Below are positions 1 to 10,026 of a DNA stretch of 64,000 nucleotides, piece after piece. The DNA is taken from assembly GCF_001945445.1 (NCBI RefSeq), contig NZ_MSXW01000018.1, forward strand, positions 24,894-88,893, in the 5' to 3' direction. A model generated the notes under the pieces. It was given only the letters and a program-made list of their open reading frames with translations, had not been told where the DNA came from and searched no databases. Position numbers and translations under genes: made by a program. The stretch is from Pseudomonas sp. PA27(2017). Its GTDB lineage: Bacteria > Pseudomonadota > Gammaproteobacteria > Pseudomonadales > Pseudomonadaceae. The stretch's first letter is position 1. Each line of letters begins with the position of its first letter.

Positions 1-1064
1 ATGGCGATGTCGCTACGCCGCAGGCCGTCCTTGCGCAGGGCGTCCTCGATGGTCTCGACCACGTAGCGCGCTTCGTCGTGTTCGTTGAAGGCGGCGTACA
101 GGCTGATCAGCTCGCCATCGCCGACATCGGTACGCAGCTCCTTGCCCAGGCGCCCCTGGTTGTTGGCGATCAGTGCGTTGGCAGCGTTGAGGATGTTCGC
201 CGTGGAGCGGTAGTTCTGCTCCAGGCGGATGATCTCGGCGTCGGCGAAGTCGCTGTCGAACTGCTGGATGTTCTCGATCTTCGCGCCGCGCCAGCCGTAG
301 ATCGACTGGTCGTCGTCGCCCACCACCATCAGGCTTTCGCCGCCCATGGCGAGAAAGCGCAGCCAGGCGTACTGCACGGCGTTGGTGTCCTGGAATTCGT
401 CGACCAGGATGTGCCGGAAGCGCTTCTGGTAATGCGCCAGGAGGCCGGCGTTGTTGCGCCACAGGTCGAGGGCGCGCAGCAGCAGCTCGGCGAAGTCGAT
501 CACGCCGGCTCGGGCGCAGGCCGCCTCGTAGGCTTCGTAGATGCTGCGCATGGTGGCCAGGAACAGGTCGCCACTGGCCTGGATGCCGGCCGGGCGAATG
601 CCTTCGTCCTTCTGGCCGTTGATGAACCACTGCGCCTGCTTGGCCGGCCAGCGCTGCTCATCCAGGCCCAGCTCGCGGATCACCCGCTTGATCAGCCGTT
701 GCTGGTCGTCGGAATCGAGAATCTGGAAGTTCTCGACCAGCCCGGCTTCCTGCCAGTGGGCTCGCAGCAGGCGGTGCGCCAGGCCGTGGAAGGTGCCGAC
801 CCACATGCCCGCCGGGCTTTGCCCGAGCACGTCCTCGATGCGATGACGCATCTCTGCCGCCGCCTTGTTGGTGAAGGTCACCGACAGGATGCTGTGCGGC
901 GAGACGTCCAGGCGCTGGATCAGAAAGGCGATGCGGTGCACCAGCACGCGGGTCTTGCCGGAGCCGGCACCGGCCAGCACCAGTTGATGACCGGGCGGCG
1001 TGGTGACCGCATGGTGCTGGGCTGGGTTGAGAGAGGCGAGTCGCTGATCGAGGTCATTTTGCAT
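1..1064 (-). CDS. uvrD: DNA helicase II UvrD (N-terminal 354 codons; gene runs off left edge)
   Basis: This is a superfamily 1 3'-5' helicase that unwinds DNA in nucleotide excision repair and methyl-directed mismatch repair. Reading from ATG at 1064, the product opens MQNDLDQRLASLNPAQ, with the Q motif around residue 16. Walker A GAGSGKT follows at residues 32-38, then TFTNKAA (motif Ia), a DEFQD box (motif II), GDDDQSIYGWRGA (motif III) and QNYRS (motif IV). The reading frame stays open to base 1, so the C-terminal half, with motifs V-VI, lies outside the window. Rep and PcrA share these motifs, but the N-terminus and the Pseudomonas context favour UvrD. The gene points away from the secretion locus and shares no promoter with it. 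Confidence 0.93.
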   Translation of the reverse strand, partial: MQNDLDQRLASLNPAQHHAVTTPPGHQLVLAGAGSGKTRVLVHRIAFLIQRLDVSPHSILSVTFTNKAAAEMRHRIEDVLGQSPAGMWVGTFHGLAHRLLRAHWQEAGLVENFQILDSDDQQRLIKRVIRELGLDEQRWPAKQAQWFINGQKDEGIRPAGIQASGDLFLATMRSIYEAYEAACARAGVIDFAELLLRALDLWRNNAGLLAHYQKRFRHILVDEFQDTNAVQYAWLRFLAMGGESLMVVGDDDQSIYGWRGAKIENIQQFDSDFADAEIIRLEQNYRSTANILNAANALIANNQGRLGKELRTDVGDGELISLYAAFNEHDEARYVVETIEDALRKDGLRRSDIA

Positions 1065-1369
1065 CGCGGCATTCTAGGGGGGCGGGGCAGGATGGGCAAC
1101 GCTGGTGACGGTGAGGTCGACAGCTGTCGATGCAAGCCGCTGGAGACTGCGATCAGTGCGCCGGCAGATTGCCCCGAGCTTTAAGAAGCAGCTCGAACAG
1201 TAGAACGAAGAACATCGAGATTGAAGCGCCTGGTGCAATCCATTTGCCAGCCAATCGCCATTTTTATGCCATACAAAATGACCGTTCAGCGGTTTTTTGA
1301 CGCGTGCGGGAACCCACCCGGCATGAGCCCGTCGTAGCGACGAACGAGTTTTACCACGGGTAGGGATGC
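1065..1369. other. Intergenic region between uvrD and the tpsBA locus
   Basis: This 305-base gap separates the uvrD start from the tpsB start and must hold both divergent promoters. The part from about 1185 to 1290 is more AT-rich than its surroundings. I see no convincing pair of -35/-10 boxes, no palindrome and no coding remnant. A ribosome-binding sequence (TAGGGA) lies just upstream of the tpsB ATG at 1370. Confidence 0.5.
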
Positions 1370-3061
1370 ATGGTTGTACGCAACGGAGCTGCGGTTGTAG
1401 GGTTTTGTCTGGCTGTTTTTCCTGTTCTGGCGTTCGCTCAGAGTCCTGGTGAACGCGAGCTGTACCGCGACAGGCAGGAGCGTTTGCTGCAAGAGCAGCA
1501 GCAACGGTTGCAAGAGCTGCAACAGCTCCCGGGCCGTGAGGCGCAACAGCCTGCCGAGCCTGTCGCGGATGACGAACGCTGTTTCGCCATCGACTATATC
1601 GAGATAAGTGGTGCCACCCTGTTGTCCGAGGCCGACCGCGCCGCGATCCTCGCGCCTTTCGCTGACGACTGCCTGGGCGTCAGCCAGCTCAACGCGCTGC
1701 TCAAGGCCATTACCAATCACTACATCGACCGCGGCTATGTCACCACGCGCGCCTATCTGCCCCAGCAGGATCTGTCTGCCCGTACCCTGAAGATCACCGT
1801 GGTCGAAGGCCGCCTCGAAGGTCTCGACAGTTCCGCCCTGGCAAGCGACCGTGAGCTGGCCATGAGCTTTCCCGGCAAGACCGGCGAGGTACTCGACCTG
1901 CGCGAGTTGGAACAGCTGGTCGAGAATCTCAACCGCCTGCCATCGCGTTTCGCCAAGCTGGAGCTGGTGCCCGGCGAGCAGGTCGGTGGCAGCCGTGTGC
2001 AGTTGCAGGGCGAGCGTAGCAAGCCGTGGCGCGCCAGCCTGTCGCGCCATAACGACGGCCAGCGCAGCACCGGCGAACAGCAGTGGGGCGTCGGCCTGGA
2101 CTGGGACAGCCCGCTGGGCCTGGCCGACCAGTTGAGCCTGCGCGCTAGCCGCGATGCGGTCAGCGACAGCTATCGCCATTCGCATAGCCAGAGCCTCTAC
2201 TACAGCCTGCCTTATGGCTGGTGGACCTTCAGCTACAACTACGGCCAGTCCTACTACCGCACCACCGCCGACCTCAACGGCTTTCCGGTAGAGACCGATG
2301 GCGACTACCAGAGCCATAGCCTGCGGGCCGAACGGGTGCTGCACCGCGACAGCGTCAGCAAGACCGCCTTCAGCACCGGCCTGAGCCACATTCGCAGCAA
2401 CAACTTCATCGAAGACAACCGCCTGGAGTTTTCCAGCAACCGCCTCAGCGAATGGCAGCTGGGCTTCAACCATGGCCGGCGGGTGGGCAGCGCCTTCGTC
2501 AACGCCGACATCGGTTGGCAGCGCGGTATCGGTGCTTTCGACGCCCAGGGCAACGGCCATCCCCATGGCCAGGATCCGGTTGCCCGCTACAACAAATACA
2601 CCCTCACCTTGAGTTACCTGCAGCCCTTCAATCTGGGTGGCGAGCGCTTCAGTTTCGAGAGTTTGGCCACTGGCCAGAAGAGTGAAGACCAGCTGTTCAG
2701 CCCAGCACGTATCAGCGTTGGTGGCCTCAACTCGGTGCGGGCCTACAAGGATCAATCGCTGTCTGGTAATAGCGGCGGCTACTGGCGCAACCAGCTGCGC
2801 TGGACCCGACCGGTCACCTGGGAGCCGTTGCAGCCTTTCGTGCAGCAGTACGGCGCTGCGCTGGCCTATGACGTTGGCGTGATCAGCCATGACAGCCACA
2901 ACAGTGGCGCCAGCGGTCGCCTGAGCGGCCATGCCCTGGAGCTCAGCGCCCGCGGCGAGCACCTGGCCGCCTCGGTGACCTTCGCCCATTCCCTGGAGCG
3001 CCCCGACGCCTTCACCGAGGGTGAACGACCGGTGTACTTCCGCCTCGATGTGTTCTTCTGA
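1370..3061 (+). CDS. Two-partner secretion outer-membrane transporter (TpsB; ShlB/FhaC/CdiB family)
   Basis: The 563-residue product is an Omp85-superfamily outer-membrane pore that recognises and exports its TpsA partner, encoded 26 bases downstream. A signal peptide of about 24 residues ends LAFAQ. A Gln/Glu-rich stretch follows (residues 36-60), as in other TpsB linkers. A POTRA domain starts around Cys71 (CFAIDYIEISGATLL) and a second POTRA-like part follows. The rest is a beta barrel carrying the family loop motif VRAYKDQ near residue 456, where FhaC has VRGY, and it ends with an aromatic residue (DVFF), as expected for BAM substrates. The length is typical. ATG at 1370 has AGGGA five bases upstream. 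It could equally be named cdiB, fhaC or hxuB; the sequence alone does not decide. Confidence 0.93.
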   Translation: MVVRNGAAVVGFCLAVFPVLAFAQSPGERELYRDRQERLLQEQQQRLQELQQLPGREAQQPAEPVADDERCFAIDYIEISGATLLSEADRAAILAPFADDCLGVSQLNALLKAITNHYIDRGYVTTRAYLPQQDLSARTLKITVVEGRLEGLDSSALASDRELAMSFPGKTGEVLDLRELEQLVENLNRLPSRFAKLELVPGEQVGGSRVQLQGERSKPWRASLSRHNDGQRSTGEQQWGVGLDWDSPLGLADQLSLRASRDAVSDSYRHSHSQSLYYSLPYGWWTFSYNYGQSYYRTTADLNGFPVETDGDYQSHSLRAERVLHRDSVSKTAFSTGLSHIRSNNFIEDNRLEFSSNRLSEWQLGFNHGRRVGSAFVNADIGWQRGIGAFDAQGNGHPHGQDPVARYNKYTLTLSYLQPFNLGGERFSFESLATGQKSEDQLFSPARISVGGLNSVRAYKDQSLSGNSGGYWRNQLRWTRPVTWEPLQPFVQQYGAALAYDVGVISHDSHNSGASGRLSGHALELSARGEHLAASVTFAHSLERPDAFTEGERPVYFRLDVFF

Positions 3062-3087
3062 TTTCAACGCGTAACGGAGTTATCCAC

Positions 3088-6000
3088 ATGGACGTTCGCA
3101 GCCCACTGAACCGTGCCATCGCCCGCGTACTCATCGGCGTCATGCTGTTCGACCCGGTCAAGTCGCTGGCCGCCGACCTCGCAGTCGACGCTACCGCTGG
3201 TGGCAACACCAGCATCGGCCAGGCCGGCAACGGCGTACCCGTGGTGAACATCGCCACGCCCAACGGCAGCGGCCTGTCGCACAACAAATTCACCGACTAC
3301 AACGTCGACCAGCAGGGCCTGATCCTCAATAACGGCGCCCAGGCTTTCGTACCGAGCCAGTTGGGCGGCTACATCAAGGGCAATCCGAACCTGCAGGGCG
3401 GCGCCGCGGGCGTTATCCTCAATGAGGTGACGGGCAGCAACCGCAGCCAGCTCAAGGGCTATACCGAGGTGGCCGGGCAGGGCGCCCATGTCATCGTCGC
3501 CAACCCGCACGGCATCACCTGCGATGGTTGCGGTTTCATCAACACGCCGCGCGCGACCCTGAGCACCGGTGCGCCGCAGATCGAGGATGGCCGTCTCAAA
3601 GGCTTCGATGTCGATGGCGGCGATATCGCCATCGAAGGCGCCGGCCTCAACGCCAGCAACGTCGACCAATTCGACCTGATCACCCGCACCGCCAAGATCA
3701 ACGCTGATATCCATGCCAAGCGCCTGAACATCATTGCCGGCCGCAACGAGGTGGACGTTGCCACTCTGCAGGCCACGGCCAAGGCCGACGATGGCAGCGA
3801 CAAGCCCCAGGTGGCCATCGACAGCTCCGCCCTGGGCGGTATGTACGCCGGCGCCATTCGCCTGGTTGGCACCGAGAAGGGCGTCGGCGTGAATCTTGCC
3901 GGCGACATGGCGGCCACCGCCGGTGATATCCAGATCGATGCCAGCGGCCAGCTGACCATGAACCGCAGCGCCGCCAGCGGTAACACCACTCTGGTAGCCG
4001 GCAGCGTCGACCTCAAGGGCGATACCTACGCCGGCGGCACTGCCCGTGTCGAGGCCAGGCAGGTGGATGTGCGCGAAAGCCTCGCCGCCGGTGAGCAGGT
4101 CAGGGTGCAGGCCGAGCGCCTGAACAATGCCGGTGCCATCGAGGCCGGCGTGCGCGCCGATGGCAGCACCAACAGCGCCGGGCATTTGCAGTTGAACGGC
4201 GGCGGCGTGCGCAACGAGGGCCAGCTCGTCAGCCATGGCAGCCTGAATACCGACCTGCAAACACTCGACAACGCCGATGGCCAGATCGCCGCGGCAGGTA
4301 GCGCCACGCTCAAGGCCAAGGAGCTCGACAACCAGAAGGGCCAGGTTGTCGCCCAGGGCAAGCTGAACCTGGACACCGACACGCTGGACAACCGCCAAGG
4401 CAGCGCCCTGGCGGGCCAGGCCATGGCCATCCAGGCCGAGGCTGTGGATAACCAAGCCGGCACCCTGGCAGCCGGCGGTGCCATCACCGCGAAGGTCACC
4501 AACGCGCTGAACAACGACGACGGCCTGGTGGAGGCCGGCGGTCATCTCGATGTGCAAGCCGATAGCCTGAGCAATGCCAGGGGCCGCCTGCGTGCCCTGG
4601 GAAGCAGCGGTGAGAGCCGCTTCGCCATCGGCACCATGCTGAATAACGACGGCGGTGTGCTGGAGGTGGCCAGCGCGGCACTGACTTTCGACACGCCGGC
4701 CCTGAGCAACAAGGGCGGCGTGGTGCGTCATCTCGGCAGCGCCGGCCTGGGCCTGGACATGCAGCTGCTTGGCCAGGCCGGCGGTGAATTCATCACCAAC
4801 AGCGCAATGAGCCTGAGCGCCGAGGAATGGGTCAACGACAGCCTGCTGCAGGCCGCCTCCATCACCCTGGATATCGATCGCCTGACCCAGACCGCTGGCG
4901 GCGGCCTGCTGGCGGTCAACAGCCTCAGCACCATAGGCGACAGCTGGATCAACGATGGCCGTATCGAAACCAACGGCAACCTCGATCTGCGTTTGAGCGG
5001 TGATTACCGCGGCAACGGCAGCCTGCTGGCGCTCGGCAACATTGACCTGCAGGCCGACAACATTGCCTTCGGCACTGACGCCGAGGTCAGTAGCGGTGGC
5101 TTTGGTCGTCTGACGGCGCTAGGTGAGCTGGTCAGCCAGGGGCGCATGACCGCTGCTGCCTGGCTGAGCATGGCCGCCGAGAAAATCGACAACCGCGGCA
5201 CCCTCGGCGCCGGTGGCGACCTGCTGCTGCAGGCGGGTAGCATACGCAACGATGGCGGGCTGATATTCAGCGGCGGCAACCTGCAACTGCTGGCTGATCG
5301 GTTTACCAATCGTCTCGCGGCGCTCTACAGCCTGGGCAGCCTGAGCATCGCCAGGGACGCCCAGGGCAGCCTCGCCAGCCTGATCGAAAACCGCTCCGGC
5401 ACCATCGACAGCGCGGGCGACATGAGCCTGCGCGCCGCGATCATCGCCAACGTACGCGACGAGTTGCAAACCGAACAAGGCAAATACGACGCGGTATTCA
5501 CCGAACTGGCCTGCCGTGGCCCCTACAACCCCGCAGGCGACTGCGACCTGGGCAGCAACGGGCGCAAGGTCGGGGTCTGGCAGCTCGATGAGTACGATCG
5601 GTTGATCGTCACCGCCGACAGCGGCGCGTCGCATATCACAGCCGGCGGTTCGCTTAACGTGCTGGGCGACCGTCTGACCAATAGCAGCAGCACCATCGCC
5701 GCGGCTGGCGACCTGCAGATGCAGCTTGGCAGCCTGGACAACATTGGCGTGGAAACCAGTGAGGTGCACACCACGCGGGTATTGGTATCCGGCCGCAAGC
5801 CGAGCTACTGGTTCTACCGCGGCCTGGTGTATGGCTTCAACGCCGACCATGCCGGCTCGCGCAACCTCGGCTCGCTGGAATCCGACCTCAATCGGGTAGT
5901 CGGCGCCATGGAGCGTGAATACCTCCCTGCCAACAAGGTCGAGCGCGTGAGCGTCGATGGGCAGACCTATGCCGCCGTCATCCAGAGTGGCGGCGACATC

Positions 6001-9000
6001 AACGTCAATACCCGCGACGATTTCGACAGCCGTGTTATCCGCAGCAGTTACGCATACGTCGGCGGCGGCACCCGGGTCGACACCAGCACGCCCGGCAGCG
6101 ATATCGCCACCGCCATCACCCTCAACCCGCAGCTGCCGCCAGACCTAGCCCAGAAGGCGGTCGACCCGCTCGGCCTGCCGAGCTTCAAACTGCCCACTGG
6201 CCAGAACGGCCTGTTCAGCCTCAGCACCAATCCCGACCACCGCTACCTGATCGAGACCGATCCGGCGTTCGCCGAGCTGGGCAACTTCCTCAATTCCAGC
6301 TACCTGCTCGATCAACTGAACTACGACCCCGATCACGCGCAGAAACTGCTCGGCGACGGTCTCGTTGAGCAGCGGCTGATCCGCGATGCGGTGCTGGCCC
6401 GCACCGGCCAGCGCTTCCTGGCCGGGCTGAGCAGCGACGAAGCGCAGTTCCGCTACCTGATGGACAACGCCATCGCGAGCCAGGATGCCTTGCAGCTGTC
6501 CGTCGGCGTCGGGCTTTCCGCCGAGCAGGTCGCCGCGCTGACCCACGACATCGTGTGGATGGAAGAGCGCGAAGTGAGCGGCCAGAAGGTGTTGGCGCCC
6601 GTGCTCTACCTCGCCCAGGCCGACGGTCGTCTGGCGCCCAATGGCGCGCTGATTCAAGGCCGCGACCTGACCCTGATCAGTGGCGGCGGCCTGAGCAACG
6701 CAGGCACCCTGCGCGCCACTGCCAACCTGGGCATTCAGGCCGAGTCCATCGGCAACAGCGGGCTGATGCAGGCGAACCAGCGCCTGCAACTGCTGGCCAC
6801 CGATAGCATCCGCAACGCCAAGGGCGGCATCATTGCTGGCCGCGACGTCAGCCTGCAGGCCGGCAACGACATCCTCAACGAGCGCAGCGTCGCCACCCAC
6901 CAGTCCGCCAGCGGCAAGGCCTATGAGCACCAGCGGCAGATGGCCGACAGCGCCGCACGGATCGAGGCCGAAGGTGACCTGAGCATGGTGGCCGGGCGCG
7001 ACCTGCTCAATGTCGGCGGCGCACTCTCCGCAGGCGGCAATGCCACGCTGCAGGCCGGCCAGGATTTGCTGCTTGCCAGTCAGCAAACCGAGAACAGCAC
7101 CTCGCGCTACCAGAACGCGCGCAATTACAGCATTCGCCAGCAGATCGACCAGTACGGCAGCGACGTACAAGTCGGCGGTGACCTGCAGGCCGCTGCCACG
7201 CGAGACATGGCCATTGTCGGCAGCCAGGTTGCGGCAGAGGGCGACATGGCCCTGCAGGCCGGTGGCAGCATGACCATCGCTTCCGCTGCCAATGAGTACC
7301 ACTACGACGCCAAGCGCAAAGGCGGCGGCAAGAAGGTCGAGGCCGTACAGGATAGCGTCACCCAGATCGCCAGCGAGCTGAGCGCTGGCGGTGACTTCCG
7401 TGCGGTGTCCGGCCAGGACATGAACCTGAGCGCCAGCCGCATCGACGCGGATGGTTCTGCCTACCTCTACAGCGGCGGGCAACTCAACCTGCTGGCCGCG
7501 CAGAACAGCGACTACTCGCTCTACGACAAACAGTCCAAAGGCTCCTTCGGCGCCAAGGCCACGCGCCGTGACGAAGTCACCACCATCCGCCACATCGGCA
7601 CCGAGATCACCACCGGCAGCGACCTGACCCTGTCCAGCGCCGGCGACCAGTTGTACCAGCGCGCGCGCCTCGATAGTGGCGCCGACCTGAACCTGCAGAG
7701 TGGCGGTGGCATCACTTTCGAAGGTGTGAAGGACCTCGACCAGAAGAGCCACGAGAAGAGCAGCAACAGCCTGGTGTGGACCTCCACCAAAGGCAAAGGC
7801 ACCACCGACGAAACCCTGCTGCAGACCCAGATGATCGCCCAGGGCGAAATCGCCATCAAAGCGGTGGAAGGCCTGAACATCGACATCAAGGACGTCGACC
7901 AGCAAACCGTCACCCAGACCATCGATGCGATGGCCGAAGCCGACCCGCAACTGGCCTGGCTCAAAGCCGCCGAAGAGCGCGGCGACGTCGACTGGCACCG
8001 CGTGAAGGAGATTCACGACAGCTTCAAGTACAGCCATTCGGGGTTGGGTGGGGCGGCAATGATGGTAATTGCCATCATCGTGGCTTACTTCACAGCAGGC
8101 GCCGCTAGCGGGCTGATTGGAAGTGCAGCAGGTGCTACGGCGGGATCCGGAACCGCCATGGCTGCAGCCGGCACGGCTAGTGCTTCAGCGGTAGCCGGCG
8201 GTGCAGCAGTAGGCTCAACGGCTGCTGCAGGTTGGGCGAACGTGGCGCTTACTGCAGTCGCAACATCCGCAGCCAGCGGTGCTGCCATCAGTACTGTGAA
8301 CAACCGGGGCAACCTCGACGCAGTTTTTAAGGACGTCACCTCCAGCGATGCATTGAAAGGCTACATGGTGGCGGGAGCGACCGCAGGTCTGACGGCGGGT
8401 CTTTATGACAGTTGGACAGGCACGGAGACAACCAACACCAGCACCAGCAATGCGGTCGGCGCAAATACGCCGCTGAGTAACTCCGGCACCGTAAGTGTTG
8501 CGAACTCGGGATCAAGTTTGAGCACCTGGTCGGGAGTCGGCAGATTCGCGGCTAACCAAGCCCTGCAGAACAGCACCTCTGCCGCCCTGAGCAAACTCGT
8601 CGGTCAGGACGGCAGCTTTAGCGACGCATTGCAGAGCACCTTGGCTAATACCTTTACGGCAGCTGGTTTCAACTGGGTTGGAGATGTTACCGCGCCTGGC
8701 GGCAAGTTAGAGATGAAAGATGGAACTCTCACGAAGGCTGGGTTACATGCCGTTATGGGTGGTCTTGCCGCTGAAGCCATGGGTAGCGACTTTAAAACCG
8801 GTGCGTTAGCGGCAGGTGTGAATGAATTGCTTGCGGAGAAGCTGGCTGGGCAATATGGAAAGATGCAGCCTGACGAAAAGCAGCGACTACTGGTTATGAA
8901 CTCGCAGTTAATTGGAGTGATGACCGCTGGATTGCAAGGCGGCGATGTAAAAGACATGCAGGTGGCCTCTGCCGTGACAGGAAGTGCTACCAATTACAAT

Positions 9001-9774
9001 CGCGGATTACATATTCAGGAGTGGAATGCCATCGCCGAAGAGTTGAGTCATGGTGATTTCGAAGATGAAAAGTTAATACGTGCGGCGTGTTATGAGGTTA
9101 AGTGCTGGGCTGAATATGTACCTGGTAGTAAAGATTACAACGAAAAATTCGTAAGTGACCTCGAAGCGTCTTATCTAGGTGGTGAATTAAGCTGGGTCAG
9201 AGCAAAGAAATATGATGGGTTATTTGAATACTCTTGGATCGACAAGGCGTACGACTTTGGAAGTGGGCATGTAGCTCCCGTTGCCAGTAATAGTCTTTTG
9301 TTAGCGGGTGGAGGAGCGGCTGCCTTAGGGGGTGGGGGAATATGCACTACTGGGTGGGGCTGTGTGGTCGGAAGCGGCATGGTTGGTATAGGCCTTAGTA
9401 ATGTTTATGAAGGTGCGAGTGGTTTGGCAAGCTATGTAAATAGTACTGGTGGTCAGGGTTTTAATCCTGGCCGTTATGCCGCAGAAATAGTGTCTCCCCA
9501 ATATGGTGCGTTGATATATTCAGGAGCTGATATCGCAACCTCTTTATTAGGTGCAACAGTGAGAGTTCCATTGGCTATGGGTGTTAAGGATGGTTTGGGC
9601 CGGCCAAATTCAATATTTGGTGTGATGGAACGCCAGCTAGACAATCCGACACTTGTGCCTATTATTGGATCCAAGCTACCTGCATACACCACTGAAGGAA
9701 TTTTTCTGCTAGATGCCGGTGGTAAAACAATAGACTTCTATAAAAGATATGGTGACAGCAGTAATGAAAAATAA
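3088..9774 (+). CDS. TpsA filamentous-hemagglutinin/CdiA-like exoprotein with variable C-terminal toxin region
   Basis: This 2228-residue protein is probably exported by the TpsB encoded just upstream. The N-terminal TPS secretion domain (about residues 30-300) carries the family motifs NPNL (99-102) and NPHGITCDGCGF (139-150). A long beta-helical region of FHA repeats (LNNADG, LDNRQG, AGGD patterns) follows to about residue 1600. From residue 1652 (base 8041) comes a Gly/Ala-rich hydrophobic segment and a DUF637-like pre-toxin region. The sequence TNYNRGLH at 1968-1975 occupies the place of the VENN/YN boundary that precedes CdiA-CT domains. The last ~257 residues contain a Cys pair (CYEVKC), another hydrophobic Gly-rich block and a polar tail with no motif I recognise. 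Codon use turns AT-rich over the last kilobase, as in exchanged toxin modules. Contact-dependent inhibition is inferred, not proven; a plain adhesin is the alternative. Confidence 0.9.
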   Translation: MDVRSPLNRAIARVLIGVMLFDPVKSLAADLAVDATAGGNTSIGQAGNGVPVVNIATPNGSGLSHNKFTDYNVDQQGLILNNGAQAFVPSQLGGYIKGNPNLQGGAAGVILNEVTGSNRSQLKGYTEVAGQGAHVIVANPHGITCDGCGFINTPRATLSTGAPQIEDGRLKGFDVDGGDIAIEGAGLNASNVDQFDLITRTAKINADIHAKRLNIIAGRNEVDVATLQATAKADDGSDKPQVAIDSSALGGMYAGAIRLVGTEKGVGVNLAGDMAATAGDIQIDASGQLTMNRSAASGNTTLVAGSVDLKGDTYAGGTARVEARQVDVRESLAAGEQVRVQAERLNNAGAIEAGVRADGSTNSAGHLQLNGGGVRNEGQLVSHGSLNTDLQTLDNADGQIAAAGSATLKAKELDNQKGQVVAQGKLNLDTDTLDNRQGSALAGQAMAIQAEAVDNQAGTLAAGGAITAKVTNALNNDDGLVEAGGHLDVQADSLSNARGRLRALGSSGESRFAIGTMLNNDGGVLEVASAALTFDTPALSNKGGVVRHLGSAGLGLDMQLLGQAGGEFITNSAMSLSAEEWVNDSLLQAASITLDIDRLTQTAGGGLLAVNSLSTIGDSWINDGRIETNGNLDLRLSGDYRGNGSLLALGNIDLQADNIAFGTDAEVSSGGFGRLTALGELVSQGRMTAAAWLSMAAEKIDNRGTLGAGGDLLLQAGSIRNDGGLIFSGGNLQLLADRFTNRLAALYSLGSLSIARDAQGSLASLIENRSGTIDSAGDMSLRAAIIANVRDELQTEQGKYDAVFTELACRGPYNPAGDCDLGSNGRKVGVWQLDEYDRLIVTADSGASHITAGGSLNVLGDRLTNSSSTIAAAGDLQMQLGSLDNIGVETSEVHTTRVLVSGRKPSYWFYRGLVYGFNADHAGSRNLGSLESDLNRVVGAMEREYLPANKVERVSVDGQTYAAVIQSGGDINVNTRDDFDSRVIRSSYAYVGGGTRVDTSTPGSDIATAITLNPQLPPDLAQKAVDPLGLPSFKLPTGQNGLFSLSTNPDHRYLIETDPAFAELGNFLNSSYLLDQLNYDPDHAQKLLGDGLVEQRLIRDAVLARTGQRFLAGLSSDEAQFRYLMDNAIASQDALQLSVGVGLSAEQVAALTHDIVWMEEREVSGQKVLAPVLYLAQADGRLAPNGALIQGRDLTLISGGGLSNAGTLRATANLGIQAESIGNSGLMQANQRLQLLATDSIRNAKGGIIAGRDVSLQAGNDILNERSVATHQSASGKAYEHQRQMADSAARIEAEGDLSMVAGRDLLNVGGALSAGGNATLQAGQDLLLASQQTENSTSRYQNARNYSIRQQIDQYGSDVQVGGDLQAAATRDMAIVGSQVAAEGDMALQAGGSMTIASAANEYHYDAKRKGGGKKVEAVQDSVTQIASELSAGGDFRAVSGQDMNLSASRIDADGSAYLYSGGQLNLLAAQNSDYSLYDKQSKGSFGAKATRRDEVTTIRHIGTEITTGSDLTLSSAGDQLYQRARLDSGADLNLQSGGGITFEGVKDLDQKSHEKSSNSLVWTSTKGKGTTDETLLQTQMIAQGEIAIKAVEGLNIDIKDVDQQTVTQTIDAMAEADPQLAWLKAAEERGDVDWHRVKEIHDSFKYSHSGLGGAAMMVIAIIVAYFTAGAASGLIGSAAGATAGSGTAMAAAGTASASAVAGGAAVGSTAAAGWANVALTAVATSAASGAAISTVNNRGNLDAVFKDVTSSDALKGYMVAGATAGLTAGLYDSWTGTETTNTSTSNAVGANTPLSNSGTVSVANSGSSLSTWSGVGRFAANQALQNSTSAALSKLVGQDGSFSDALQSTLANTFTAAGFNWVGDVTAPGGKLEMKDGTLTKAGLHAVMGGLAAEAMGSDFKTGALAAGVNELLAEKLAGQYGKMQPDEKQRLLVMNSQLIGVMTAGLQGGDVKDMQVASAVTGSATNYNRGLHIQEWNAIAEELSHGDFEDEKLIRAACYEVKCWAEYVPGSKDYNEKFVSDLEASYLGGELSWVRAKKYDGLFEYSWIDKAYDFGSGHVAPVASNSLLLAGGGAAALGGGGICTTGWGCVVGSGMVGIGLSNVYEGASGLASYVNSTGGQGFNPGRYAAEIVSPQYGALIYSGADIATSLLGATVRVPLAMGVKDGLGRPNSIFGVMERQLDNPTLVPIIGSKLPAYTTEGIFLLDAGGKTIDFYKRYGDSSNEK

Positions 9775-9994
9775 GCGGTTAATCACAGGTCGAGCAATCT
9801 GGGAATTATTTGTGGTTCTGCTGATGATTGCTTTTATGTCTACATTTTGGAGTCTAGTGGCTGTAGGCATAATAAGATTATTTTTTGAGTTAAGCGAGCG
9901 TGTCGCAGTTTTATATGTCGGTGGCGGGTTTTTTTTAGGGCTGTTTTTGTTAGGTGTGTGGAATTATAAAAAAATAGCTATATACGTTAAATGA
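9764..9994 (+). CDS. Small two-helix membrane protein, candidate immunity protein to the TpsA C-terminal toxin
   Basis: The product is 76 residues from ATG at 9764 (MKNKRLITGRAIWELF); an in-frame ATG at 9749 would add five residues. Both starts overlap the 3' end of tpsA, the coupling expected of a cdiI gene. Two hydrophobic segments (about residues 13-35 and 44-65) separated by a short charged loop predict an inner-membrane hairpin with a Lys-rich end (NYKKIAIYVK). The gene is AT-rich like the toxin tail and unlike the rest of the window. Known CDI immunity proteins to pore-forming or membrane-acting toxins are membrane proteins, so location and topology suggest immunity. I recognise no family, and the function is an inference from position. 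Confidence 0.65.
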   Translation: MKNKRLITGRAIWELFVVLLMIAFMSTFWSLVAVGIIRLFFELSERVAVLYVGGGFFLGLFLLGVWNYKKIAIYVK

Positions 9995-10026
9995 TAAAGG
10001 CGAGAGCGTAGGTAAAAGTGAGAAAC

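Noticed and set aside
78..1184. Long plus-strand frame antisense to uvrD
   Set aside because: The minus strand encodes clear helicase motifs over the same bases. The antisense product is a low-complexity shadow of GC-rich codons.
1286..4731. Two long minus-strand frames opposite tpsB and the start of tpsA
   Set aside because: Both are shadows. The plus strand shows a signal peptide, POTRA and TPS motifs, and the antisense products have no recognisable domain.
6145..8037. Minus-strand frame of 630 codons opposite tpsA
   Set aside because: It lies entirely within the FHA-repeat coding region and reflects third-position GC bias.
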